The position numbers were made by a program, and so were the translations under genes. A stretch of 64,000 nt of DNA, taken from the NCBI GenBank assembly GCA_019843655.1, contig JACDQD010000011.1:7978604-8042603 (forward strand). Direction: 5' to 3'. The notes under the pieces were generated by a model that was given only the letters and a program-made list of their open reading frames with translations, was not told where the DNA came from and ran no database searches. The DNA comes from Lethocerus indicus. Taxonomy: Eukaryota; Arthropoda; Insecta; Hemiptera; Belostomatidae. This document shows positions 24,146 through 33,945 of the stretch, piece after piece (positions within the stretch are counted from its first letter, which is position 1; the number at the start of each line of letters is the position of its first letter).

Positions 24146-25069
24146 ATAAATAAATAAAATTAAAAAATTATTAAAAAAAGGGGGAATACCTACCACCGTT
24201 TTCTCCACAGTTATATTCTACTCGTTAGTAGTGCTACTCAAACACCAATTTCGCTTAGTATCTTACAGTTGTGACAATAAAACAGTAAAAAAAAATTGAT
24301 TCCAACCCCTCTCGGCACCATTACTCAATAGTGTCGGTTTAAGGATGTTTTTTTCCAAATGAGGCCGTTACATAGTGTAGAGGTTTGAGAGTGGGGCGAA
24401 TAGTCTAAAGTGACATTCTGCGGGGCCATTACCGGCGCTCTTCCCGAACAGTATATCAAAGAGGCAGTGGGACAGCTTGTGTTTCCAGCGGTTTCACGCT
24501 CGGCCTTCAACGGCTCCATTTCCCCGGCGCTCCGGCCGCCCGAGGCCCGCTCCGTTTATTACCCCGCGAGTATTATATATGTACTCGTTAACATGTTATG
24601 TTGGTACACGACCCCGGACCTGGTCTTCTCGGTGTCAATTTAAAATATGCTAGAGGCGCACTTTCACCGGGCTCTCTCACCCCCCGGTAAGATCGTTACC
24701 AGATACCGACGTCGATCCCTTCGCGGATAACGCCCCGACCGTTGTCGACGTTCCCACGTCCTTAGCAAATCTATTAATGCAATATTAATGAGCGAAAATG
24801 TACTAGTCCACAGTTGAATTCCACCGGTTAAATCCAATAATAACAATATCACTCTCGCGATATTCTTCGCGGTTCCGGCTTCTCGCCATCGGGAGGAACT
24901 GTAATTTACTACTCTAAAGCGACCGTCTGTTCAATTTTCAGTTAAATTAGGGTGGAACGTACGCGATATTATCTAGAAAATCGCAGAGGATTACAGCGAG
25001 AAGGCACCAAAGATAACCGCTCTTTATGAATGGATTAATAGTTTTATCGAAACTGTAAATCGGTTTCAT

Positions 25070-25320
25070 TAAAAAATTCATTATTTATTATTTGCTAATA
25101 GAATACTATATTGATAATTAATTGACACGGTTCTAAACTTGTGGAGACCTGTTTTATCAGGTATTCGCAGCGGTTCGAAGAGACTTTAACGTTGGGTTGA
25201 GTAATGAGTGAAATGAAACAAAGAATGTATGAAACGGCATCTGATTCGTGTATGTTTATATAGGAAAATAAATTATAATAATACAGTATAATAATACAGT
25301 AAAATTCTATTCTAAAATAT
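25070..25320 (+). repeat. F5 dispersed repeat, copy 3
   Basis: tttgctaatagaatactata, ttgataattaattgacacgg, cgaagagactttaacgttgg, gaaacggcatctgattcgtg. The first block (gttcaaatagt) is missing. Confidence 0.72.
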
Positions 25321-25479
25321 AGTTAGGGATTACCGCAGATGTTTTCGGTGGGAATGCACCAATGAAAACCGCCCATTTTGAATGGATCAATAGTTTTACT
25401 AGTGTCAGGAGAACACAAAGACGAAATTTGCGGTACAAAGACGGACTTTGAACGCCACTCGTATTAATAAAACTCGGGG

Positions 25480-25640
25480 GGAAAGTTGAAACCGGAGAGA
25501 CTTTAACGCTGGGTAAAGAGATGCGATATCGGACTGGAACGGCTTTATATGATATCTGGAAACGTTGGTGCGCTCCTTTTATTTTACATAAACATATGTT
25601 ATATTTATATCTAGATGCATGATATAAAATTAGTTACAGA
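25480..25640 (+). repeat. F5-related repeat, variant type
   Basis: gaaaccggagagactttaac, gctgggtaaagagatgcgat, atcggactggaacggcttta, tatgatatctggaaacg. It shares the agagactttaacg core with F5 but its flanks match 10770-10980 better than the other copies. Confidence 0.6.
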
Positions 25641-25896
25641 ACCAACTACTTTGCGTAAGTACTGTCCTTGTACATCAAACAATAATTATTAGAAATACTA
25701 GGGTATTTGATTTTTTTTAATTTAGTTACCCCCTCTACTGTTCAATGGTAACAATCGCATTGAGAACGTCGTATATTGATCCAACAACGAATGAAAATTT
25801 TGTTAACCGATTTTATTGCCACAGCTGTACGTAACAATGTGTGACACTGATGTTAGCAAGTAACACGAGTAACGAGTAGGGAATATAATTTTTTTA

Positions 25897-26127
25897 TTAA
25901 CTCTCTATGGGCCCGTGTAACTTTCAGGTCACATTTCAATTTATCGAGATTTTACCAAATAATTATAGCTTTAATTATTACGCATAAATCTTAGTCCTAT
26001 AACGTTGTCAAGACAACCAATATCAATATAAATTTTTTCATTTGCATATATAGGTTTATAATTGCTGATTTTTCGTTCCCCCAATTTTTTTGGATTTAAA
26101 ATAACAATTTGGTCCATAGAGGGTTAA
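25897..26127 (+). mobile_element. TTAA-flanked MITE, copy a (piggyBac-like ends)
   Basis: TTAA then ctctctatgggcccgtgtaa at the left; the right end is ggtccatagaggg then TTAA. TTAA at both edges and a terminal repeat beginning CCCT are hallmarks of piggyBac-type elements. It is about 230 bp with no coding capacity. The interior contains the conserved block gtcaagacaaccaatatcaa. Confidence 0.85.
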
Positions 26128-26656
26128 ATTTATATTAAATTCGAATTTTAATTAATTTAATTTTTGAATATGTAATTAAATTCGATACATTGAAATCCCT
26201 CGGCAAGTGAAAGAATTTGAAAAAAATATTCGAATTCCAAGCTTTTCGATGTGGTGGTCCCACGGGGTCTCTCAGTTGGGCCCGGTGGAGGCAACCTTTA
26301 GCCGAGGCATTTCGCGCGGACCCGCTTTTTATAAATATTGGTCGTTCGAGTTTCGTAGCCGAAATTCTGGCTCCGACAAGCCCCCATCGGCATTTCTGAA
26401 AAAACAGAATTCTCCGTAACGAGGTGATGAAGGCGTGGGGGGGGGGGGGTGAGTGAGCGCCTCCGACTAATGGTGTAATTAATCACCTCGGGCCTTGGGA
26501 AACTGCCCGGCCAACGATATATTTTAATCGACGTCCCCACTCTCCCTCCCCCCACGGTTAACCGTGTTATGCAAACACATATCTGCCGTACTTTCCTTTA
26601 AGCACCGCGCACTTGTCGCGCAATGTCATCAGACCGAAGGACTTAAACCGGGGTAC

Positions 26657-26945
26657 CGTAGATTTCCTCCGTTTCTACCTTCGCCGGTCCGGTCTTTCGC
26701 CGTGGTCTCGGCCGCTCGCCGTCTTCAGTAGCGGTGTCACTACTTGTACTGTACAAGTGACACAGTGACAGTGCAGTGAGGATGCCCGAAAAACATACGA
26801 AGTGCCAAAAGTGGCCAACACCGCTACTGAGGATGGCGAGCGGCCGAAACCGGGGTCTGGCGAAAAACCGAATCAGTGAGAGGAGACAGAAACACACGAA
26901 ATATACGGTATTCCAACCCCTCGCAGACCACAAAACAGGTATGTT
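26657..26945. mobile_element. F1 fold-back element, full length, flanked by 12-bp direct repeats
   Basis: Both arms and the full palindromic interior are present, ending ccaacccctcgcagaccaca and aaacaggtatgtt. It is bordered by aaaccggggtac (26645-26656) and aaaccagggtaa (26946-26957), which look like a target-site duplication with two mismatches. The large open frames on both strands here (201 and 178 codons) are the palindrome read from each side. Confidence 0.85.
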
Positions 26946-26957
26946 AAACCAGGGTAA

Positions 26958-27090
26958 CATAGATTTCGTCCGTTTCTGTCTCCTCTCGCTGGTTTCAACT
27001 TTTGCTAGACCGGTTTCGGGTTTTGGATATTTCTTGGGCATCCTCACTGCACTGTCACTTGTCGTGTGTATATATACGTGTCCTCTTATT
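26958..27090. mobile_element. F1 element, left half, directly abutting the previous copy
   Basis: catagatttcgtccgtttct, ctcctctcgctggttt, gctagaccggtttcgg, then gggcatcctcactgcactgt, cacttgtcgtgtgtatata. The right arm is missing. It lies head to tail with the copy at 26657-26945, separated only by the shared direct repeat. Confidence 0.75.
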
Positions 27091-27504
27091 GTGTTTTCGG
27101 GGGATGTTGTTTGTCTTATTTGGGTTGGGAAGGATTTCGTTAACGGGTATTCTTCTAAACTAGGGTCTTTTTTACGCCTAGGCGCATATTTACTACTCGA
27201 CTGTAGTCTTTTGGAGCAATCTGCGGCCCCTTGCAAAACGCACAACACTGCGCAAATGCGTATTGGCGTAGATTCGATGGATGGAAGAAGGTTTTATTTT
27301 TGTATTTCATAAATTTCGTATTGGTAGTAACTTGGCGTGTTCACGGTCAAATTTTCAATTAAACCAAATTTTATGTGTAGTCAATATTAATACTGCAATA
27401 TCTAGACTTAAAATAGGGATGATTTTGGGGTCTCTTCACAGAGAAACACATATTGTTGAACCAAAAAATACGAGTATTTGAAAATAATGGTATTAATTTA
27501 CTGT

Positions 27505-27690
27505 TCGTCTTGATTCATTCTTGCCGCTGGTTTCTCCTCGGTAATATTCGTTAGGAAAACTTTACGGTGTACTATGGTCTAGGTCTATTAATGGCGTCAC
27601 GGGTTCAAAGGGCGTTTCGACGCCCATTGCTTTCACGAGGACTCTTCCGCAGTCATCGCAGAGACAGCGAGGGGGCACCACGTAATCTCA
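27505..27690 (+). repeat. F2 dispersed repeat, copy 2 (partial)
   Basis: gattcattcttgccgctggt, taatattcgttaggaaaact, gttcaaagggcgtttcgacg, cccattgctttcacgaggac. The gtgggagaaac block is missing. It begins about 415 bp after the end of the tandem F1 copies. Confidence 0.6.
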
Positions 27691-29119
27691 AGTCCTACAA
27701 CCTACTCTACGAAGTATTCTGTAAGTAAGAACGCCGAAATTGTAGCCGGAACTTAGAATGAAGGTCCGTGTCGCGATTGGCGATCTCGAGGTACTCAGAG
27801 AACGGTCTGGAAAGAGAGAGGCGACGAACACTTTTAGTTCGTTGAGCACATCCTTCGTTCAACCGATAGGCGTTTCGTTTTACACAATGTAATTATAGCG
27901 TAAGTGCAAAATGTAATAGTGGAGGATTTTTGACTGGCGGCTGAATAAGAAGAGGCGTGGACGTCCCCCTGCCCCAATCGTTTTCCCGGCATTCTCCAGT
28001 TTATTTTATCGAGCCCGTCATTATCCCGGACGTCTTTCCCCCATTGTATGCTCCTCCTCCTTCTACGGTCCTTCCCATTCGCGGGCTCGCTTATGTGTAA
28101 ACCCGCCGGTTAACGTCAACGGGCCCCCCCTATAACGGAATAAATATTGAATGCTAATGAGAACTGTTATATCCGCGCCGGGGAATTCGAAGGGACGCCC
28201 CCGCCGCCCACCATTATTTCTTGTTTAATTCCCGGGGCGGTGACCGCTCTTTCTCCTGCACAGTCATCGCCGCTGATGGTCAGTCACCGGCTGAAAAGAT
28301 TAGTAGCGAGGAGAAAAAGAATATATATGGGGGGGGGGAATCACAATAACAAGAAAAAGTTAAAAAGGGTAGCCGGTAATAAAGGGACGACAAAGGGGGG
28401 CCCCCGGACAGTGAAAGAGGCGAGGTCGGGAGGCACCCTAACTGTTATGTAAATCCATCCGCGAGCCGTTTATTCTTAGTTTTATTATCTTCCTAAACCC
28501 TCATCCGAGCGGCCATTCAATCCATTTGTCGGGGCCGCCGCCGGAGTTTGATTCTCTAGTCTGGCCCCTCACTCAAAGCTGTCCACTAAATAGAGAAGAT
28601 CTCGGCAATTCGGATTTTAATTTCATTGCACCGATCCTTCAGGATCGTCCATCGGTTGTTTCCCGAACCCGTTCGACGCGTTTACGAGCCGTCTGTATGA
28701 GCGATAGCAATTACGCCGTATGCGGAGTGGACACTTCCTTAAGGGCCGGCGAGGGGGAGGGGGGCGGTAACGAGGAGAAAGGAGCGTTGAAAACAAAAGG
28801 ATTTGTCGTTTATACTGGGTATAATTCGACATCGTTTATACCCGTTCTTGTCACCCTCCCAGACACGGCCGATAACACCCACTGACCTGGATATATCAGG
28901 TCCAGTCGCGCTGACTAATAAACGCCCTGAATAAATGCCTGTAGTCACCGATCGCTGTTACATTATTTTCCTATTAATAAGAATGATTCTCATACCTTTA
29001 ACAGGGCAGGGACGCTTTTATTTTATTTTAAATTTAAATAGTGCAGCGTCTCAATAATCATTTAAATCTGTGTATTAATAATAATTTAATTCTTCTGCCC
29101 TCCTGCAGAATGCCCGACT

Positions 29120-29200
29120 ACTGGCAAAAGAGCTACAGAGGATGGCGATCAGCCGATCAAGCAGAAGACCAAACCGGCGAGAAGGTGGAAGAAACTACAG
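29120..29200. mobile_element. F1 relics outside the main copies
   Basis: gctacagaggatggcgatca, gccgatcaagcagaagacca and aaccggcgagaaggtgg are a degenerate right arm. Other short relics are at about 21155-21190, 23483-23500, 33489-33530, 39086-39104, 53687-53715 and 54483-54535. Each keeps a word such as ccggtttcgg, gaaaccggtctaac or ggcttctcgccatc. Confidence 0.5.
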
Positions 29201-29718
29201 CAGTGCTACAGAGGCAGTAAATTACCTGGTTGTATAAAAAGGCTTCGAACGACATTACGCTAGAAAAGGTCCACGTAGACGTGCCCTCTATATAACTAAT
29301 ACTTATAACTAGCTTCCAGATTTTAAATGTGCAAATTGAGCAAAAATAAATAATAAAAACAAACTGTATTTGTTAGAACTCAATATATTTTATACATTTT
29401 ATTATTTATTATTATATATATATTTATTTATACGTATTTTACCTGAATAAAAAATATTAAAACAATAAAGGAAATGTTTCATATTTATTATACCCACATT
29501 CCACTTTAAATGATACTGCCGGAAAAAAATAAATTAAAATAAAAGGTTGTAATTCAAAACAACGGTTGGAACAGTTTAAATCAGTATTAAATTGTACTAA
29601 TAAAAAGTTTCTAAAAAAAGAAAGGAATATAATATAAGTGCGCTCAGTAATCATGATTGGGGTATTATTTGCAAAAAGCAGGGAAATTTGGTCAATTACT
29701 TAGTGGGGGTTGGCAGCG

Positions 29719-29720
<2 letters not shown>

Positions 29721-29783
<63 letters not shown>
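29721..29783. repeat. (TA)n microsatellite
   Basis: About 30 TA units with one interruption (tttata). It divides the two direct copies of the outer block in the left arm of the fold-back. Confidence 0.95.
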
Positions 29784-30048
29784 TCCCACATTCAGGCTTA
29801 AGTGTTAGTGCCAGGAGAAAACGAATTAAAATATAATTTTTTAATTCAAAACAACGGTTGGAATAGTTCAAATCAGGATTAAATTGTACTACCACATTTT
29901 TATTAAGAAATTAAAGGAATACAATATAAAGTGCGCTGAGTAATCATGTGCGTTATTATTTAGAAAAAAGCAGGGAAATTTAGTCAATTTCCCGGTGGGA
30001 GGGGTTGGCAACGCCGAATTGAATAATTGCAGTAATAAACGTACAGCC

Positions 30049-30063
30049 TACGCCATCTAGCGG
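30049..30063 (-). promoter_or_regulatory. CTCF-like site, 13 of 15 positions
   Basis: tacgccatctagcgg in the left arm matches the inverted CTCF core except for the two outer bases. Its partner in the right arm is at 30699-30713. Confidence 0.35.
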
Positions 30064-30102
30064 GAAATTGGTGAACTACGATCGTCTAATTTTTGCGATG
30101 GT

Positions 30103-30117
30103 AGCGCCATCTAGCGA
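30103..30117 (-). promoter_or_regulatory. CTCF-like site, 14 of 15 positions
   Basis: agcgccatctagcga is the inverted counterpart of the site at 30645-30659 in the left arm. Read on the minus strand it matches the CTCF core at 14 of 15 positions; only the first base deviates. Confidence 0.45.
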
Positions 30118-30215
30118 TCGCAGGCTGAACTAATTCCGCTGTGTATCAGGCCCAAGTCGTCTACCTCCTACGGCGCCTTGTTCTCCTGATACAAAATTTG
30201 AGTTTCGATACAGCC

Positions 30216-30230
30216 CACGCCATCTAGCGG
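30216..30230 (-). promoter_or_regulatory. CTCF-like site
   Basis: cacgccatctagcgg in the left arm keeps the central gccatctagcgg and deviates at the outer bases. The related sites ccgctggatggcgtg at 30424-30438 and 30532-30546 in the right arm are weaker (12 of 15). Confidence 0.3.
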
Positions 30231-30340
30231 AAGATCGCGGAACAAATTCCCCGTGTATCAGGAGCGTCTACCTCCTGTGCCGCCTTGTTCTCCTGATACA
30301 AAATTGACTAAATTTTGTATCAAATGTTGTGGGCTCTATC

Positions 30341-30620
30341 GAAACTCAATTTTTGTATCAGGAGAACAAGGCGGCACAGGAGGTAGACGCTCCTGATACA
30401 CGGGGAATTAGTTCCGCCAACTTCCGCTGGATGGCGTGGGCTGTACAAAAACTCAAATTTTGTATCAGGAGAACAAGCCTGCGCAGGAGGTAGACGCTCC
30501 TGATACATCGGGAAAATAGTTCCGCCAACTTCCGCTGGATGGCGTGGGCTGTACCGAAACTCAAATTTTGTATCAGGAGAACAAGGCGCCGTAGGAGGTA
30601 GACGACTTGGGCCTGATACA
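30341..30620. repeat. Tandem repeat units, period about 107-108 bp, inside the fold-back
   Basis: The word aaactcaa recurs at 30342, 30449 and 30557. Each is followed by ttgtatcaggagaacaag, an aggaggtagacg block and a cctgataca block. The first two units run on into ccgccaacttccgctggatg; the third diverges after gacgacttgggcctgataca and then runs into the site ccgctagatggcgct. The left arm carries about two inverted copies between 30130 and 30307. Confidence 0.85.
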
Positions 30621-30644
30621 CAGCGGAATTAGTTCAGCCTGCGG

Positions 30645-30659
30645 CCGCTAGATGGCGCT
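30645..30659 (+). promoter_or_regulatory. CTCF-like site, full consensus match
   Basis: ccgctagatggcgct fits the CTCF core consensus CCRSYAGRKGGCRSY at all 15 positions. It is the best of a cluster of related motifs inside the fold-back. Consensus comes from known CTCF biology; binding here is inferred. Confidence 0.55.
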
Positions 30660-30698
30660 GCCATCGCAAAAATTAGACGACCGTAGTTCACCAATTTC

Positions 30699-30713
30699 CC
30701 GCTAGAGGGCGTA
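30699..30713 (+). promoter_or_regulatory. CTCF-like site, 13 of 15 positions
   Basis: ccgctagagggcgta in the right arm, with the last two bases off consensus. It mirrors the site at 30049-30063. Confidence 0.35.
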
Positions 30714-30970
30714 GGCTGTACAATTACTGCAATTATTTAATTCGGCGCTGCCAACCCCTTCTACTAGGTTATTGGCCAAATTTCCCTGCTTTTTGCTAAA
30801 TAATACCCCGATCATGATTACTGAATGCACTTATATTATATTATATTTCTTTCTTTTTTTAGAAAAAATTTAGCAGTACAATTTAATACTGATTTAAACT
30901 GTTCCAACCGTTGTTTTGAATTACAAAATTTTATTTTAATTTATTTTCTCCTGGCAGTTCACCGCACTGT

Positions 30971-32377
30971 AATTTTTTTTTAAGTTTTAATTATTTTAAT
31001 AGTACTAATAATGTATATCTTCGTGTTCCCTTATGGTTTTTGGACGGGAGATATTAAATGTGTTTCATGCAGGCTCCTCTGTTTCACGTAATTAATGTCT
31101 CTGGATGACTACCCACTGTGTAATGTCCGACATATGCCTGTTTAAAACTTACATTTTTGAAATCGACTGAACCATTTAAATTGGTTCTTTATATAACTAC
31201 TTTGTGATCTATAACTACATAGCGGGTTTATAACTCACTAAGCAATAGTTATAAATTAATGACTCAATATTGTATTATTGTTTTTACTATTTTTATTACT
31301 TGAAACCTACCTGAGCTGACATAATTTTGAACAAACGAATGAGGATGTGTTAGGAAGTATTGGCATTAATTGTATAAACGAATCATTTGTTTTTTTTATT
31401 TAAGCATGTTTAGACAGTGTCTAGAAGGCCTAGAGTTTATATCTTGTATACATTTCTGATTACATATTAAGATATACAAATTGAAATGTTTTTAAACAAA
31501 AAAAATATATTACAGCTTGTTTCCTTCATTTATGTTTCTCCGAGATTTGTACACACTCAAATTTGATTACAATGTGATAAGTACTCAAAATTGACCTGTT
31601 GGCATATTATGTATAAAGGAGTTAAACATCGATGGAGGTTCTTGTTTAATTATTCATTGTGCTATTCTTCAAACGCGATATTCGACCCGTCTATTAATTG
31701 TATGACTGAATTATTCTCGCCAAAAACCGCCAGATACTGACGTAACGCCTTCGAAAACCGATCTATCGGTTATATCGGTCAGACAGACGGCCGTCGAAGC
31801 GAAGGGAGAACTATAAGCGGAAAAAGATGAAGGCGACCGCGACCGAAAAGTATGCAGGATGAATACAGAAACTAGACTGTCGCGTCTGCCCTTACACGTG
31901 CGAAACCGAGGACAAAGTCTCCAGACGACTCATAATGAATTATGAAAAAATCATAAGCGGGGGACTTTTCGACGAGAATAACTCACGTTCGAATGACCCG
32001 TGAATAGCATAATTTATCCATTAATAGTCTTAAAATCATTCTGTAATTGTACACAGGAGGTTCCATTGAAACCCTGTTCAAATTATTATATTACATATAT
32101 ATAAAACTATAAAATATATAAACCAATAACACATTTGAACGAAGGTCACATTTCATATGTAATAACATTGTTCAGTCGAGTATTTGGAATACTGAGAAAT
32201 AAAATAAAAATGCATTCTTAACAATTATTTTACCCACCTACAATTCAACAAATAATCGAATATAAAACTGTTATTACAGCCATTCCAGTAATTGGCATTC
32301 ATTCCTCGATGAAAGAAGATGAACGATGTCTCGTTTCATTGGAATAAGGAGTATTTAAAAAAAACAGTATTGAAACA
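30971..32377. other. Intron block, AT-rich, no feature seen
   Basis: AT-rich with no long frame. 31700-31990 is richer in GC and holds a short inverted word (gatctatcggt/tatatcggtc), but I cannot name it. Confidence 0.45.
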
Positions 32378-32465
32378 ATAAAAGAGATATTTCGTATTTA
32401 TTATACACAGATTCCAATTTGAATGGTACTGCTGGAAGAATAGATATTAAAGTGGATTGCTCTAA
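32378..32465. repeat. Partial copy of the outer block of the 29.5 kb fold-back
   Basis: The stretch gaaacaataaaagagatatt followed by tcgtatttattatac, then acagattccaatttgaatgg and tactgctgg aligns with 29458-29525 (aaaacaataaaggaaatgtt, catatttattatac, ccacattccactttaaatga, tactgccgg). It is in the same orientation and about 2.9 kb away. It shows the outer block also exists separately from the palindrome. Confidence 0.65.
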
Positions 32466-32783
32466 TAATTTATTTCTCACAACTTTCATGAGTACAATAT
32501 GTGAAGTTACATATGGATAATTTCCACTATTTCAATCTCGCTGAAATACCAATAAAAATTTGGGAGGGTCATCCCTCTATTATGTAAAAAAGTGCATAAT
32601 CAATCCTACTATATGTGTATTATTTAAATTTAAATGTGTCAAATTGTATTCATAATTAATCTCTTTTTGTTTCTCTTCTGGCTTTCGAACTGGAGACATC
32701 GAAACCATCTCTTGTATTTCAGTCGGCCTCTCGAGCTTTCTGAAAGCTAACCATTGTCCCTCCATAACTAGTGTACAGCATAT

Positions 32784-32991
32784 TAGGGGTACCCAAAAGT
32801 AATCAACATTTTGAGTTTGATATTCATTTTATTTTGCTAAAAAAGAAACTTTAATTATTAATCTACTATATGTTCACCAATATTACAACAACTCTCTGCC
32901 ACTTTCCGGCACATTTTCGATTCCCCCTTGAAGAACGCCTCAAGACCAAAATACATCTTATCAAATTGTTAATTACTTTTGGGTACACTTA
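32784..32991 (-). mobile_element. Mariner-type remnant keeping the 3' end of a transposase
   Basis: Inverted ends ggggtacccaaaagtaatca (left) and, read inverted, agtgtacccaaaagtaatta (right) lie between TA dinucleotides, as expected of Tc1/mariner elements. It is 208 bp. On the minus strand the interior reads AFFKGESKMCRKVAES followed by CCNIGEHIVD and a stop. That resembles the C-terminal FFKGGI-like end of mariner transposases. The rest of the transposase is deleted. Confidence 0.75.
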
Positions 32992-33081
32992 ATATATTGT
33001 TTGTCCCAGAACCCACATCGGTTATATGAATATTGTGCGATTTATAGTACATCAGCATTGTAACGAAATTATTGTCTATTA

Positions 33082-33369
33082 CCGTAAATTTTTTGTGTTT
33101 CTGTCTCCTCTCGCCGGTTTGGTCTCTTACTAGACCGGTTACGGTCGCTCGTCATCTTCAGTTAGTCACTATCGGCACTTTGGATGTTTTTTCGGGCATC
33201 CTCACTGCACCGCCACTGTCACTTATACCGTGCTGTTTGTCGTGTGTACATATACTGACACACGATAGTGACAGGCTATGCTGGTTAAAGACCAAACCGG
33301 CGAGAGGAGACAGAAACACAACAAATCTACGGTATTCCAACCCCTCGCAGACCACAAAACAGGTATGTT
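33082..33369. mobile_element. F1 fold-back element, full length, flanked by 16-bp direct repeats
   Basis: It starts ccgtaaattttttgtgtttc and ends ccaacccctcgcagaccaca plus aaacaggtatgtt. The flanks aaattattgtctatta (33066-33081) and aaactattgtctatta (33370-33385) agree at 15 of 16 bases, a clear target-site duplication. It lies in the large dys intron, about 0.6 kb from the first PAS exon. Confidence 0.88.
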
Positions 33370-33945
33370 AAACTATTGTCTATTATATATAAAAGGGATT
33401 GAAAATCAGTTGGTTTTTTCCGGTCTACTACCGGCTAATAATTAGTGACAGTAATGCCGGAGCAAAGTGTTGGCGCATGTGAATCGTGAACCGGTCTAAC
33501 ATTAGACCAAACTGGGTACAGGAGATTCGGTAGGCATTTTAGTGTTTGTATTAAATATCTTTACGCAAAACCCGTATCAACCCGATTGATGGAAGGGTAA
33601 CTACTGCAGACTGCAGGTTAATAGTTTTAATAATTGTGACTAAAATTGCTTTTAATTTTAAAATGTTTTGTATCCTTCTTATAATAGAATAGAGTGTTTC
33701 TATGTAGGAGGGATTGGTTCGTGAGCCTCCCCCCAGTGTTTATGGTCCACCGAACACGGTCCTACCATCCTTTTATTCTCCCTCGGCGCTTCATTGTTTT
33801 TCCCTCCGCCCGCGCCATATTTATAAGCTCCCGGGATGAGCGGGACTCTGAGGCGGGATGGGCATTAAGTTATGCATTCGTCGGGGGAGGACAATACCGG
33901 GAGTATTTATGTTTTTTTAAAAGAAAGAAAGAAGAAGTAGCATAC

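Larger units (their letters stand above)
24146..29104. other. Intron block with F5, F1, F2 and a TTAA MITE
   Basis: Between the listed repeats, 24180-25040, 26130-26640 and 27700-29100 hold no recognisable gene. 28140-28885 has frames of about 100 and 119 codons in GC-rich sequence with G- and C-runs, without a domain. Confidence 0.5.
29457..30970. repeat. Large fold-back (inverted repeat) with internal tandem units
   Basis: A long imperfect palindrome centred near 30308. The innermost arms are 30294-30305 and 30311-30322 with a 5-base spacer. Moving outward, the same order of blocks appears inverted on both sides: the gtatcaggagaacaag block, the gccatctagcgg block, the gcgatggtagcgcc block, the tgcagtaataaac/taattactgca block, the ggcaacgcc/ggcgctgcc block, then a block containing caacggttggaa. 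The outer ~225 bp block occurs twice in direct orientation in the left arm (about 29496-29719 and 29785-30016), split by a (TA)n tract, and once inverted in the right arm (about 30742-30970). The right arm has extra tandem units near the centre, so the arms are not equal in length. Open frames on the minus strand here are translations of the repeat units. A related outer block recurs at about 32378-32465. I do not recognise the element. Confidence 0.85.
6322..33945 (-). other. dys: dys intron between the two PAS-A exons (about 27.6 kb)
   Basis: The interval is bounded by the donor gtatgc at 33940-33945 and the acceptor tacag at 6322-6326 on the minus strand. Both exons are phase 0, so splicing keeps the frame. 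It holds no convincing exon. Its content is dispersed repeats (F1, F2, F5), a LINE fragment, MITEs with TTAA ends, mariner remnants, microsatellites and the fold-back at 29457-30970, listed separately. Its use as a single intron is inferred from exon order; an unrecognised small or alternative exon inside it cannot be excluded. Confidence 0.85.

Noticed and set aside
26643..27312. Open frames of 201 codons (minus) and 178 codons (plus).
   Set aside because: They run through the palindromic F1 copies; the same peptide strings (such as FGCFSGILTALSL) recur in every F1 copy on either strand, so they are repeat translations and not genes.
30320..30621. Minus-strand frames with repeated SVYLLRRLVLLIQ-like strings.
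   Set aside because: They are translations of the 107-bp tandem units in the fold-back.
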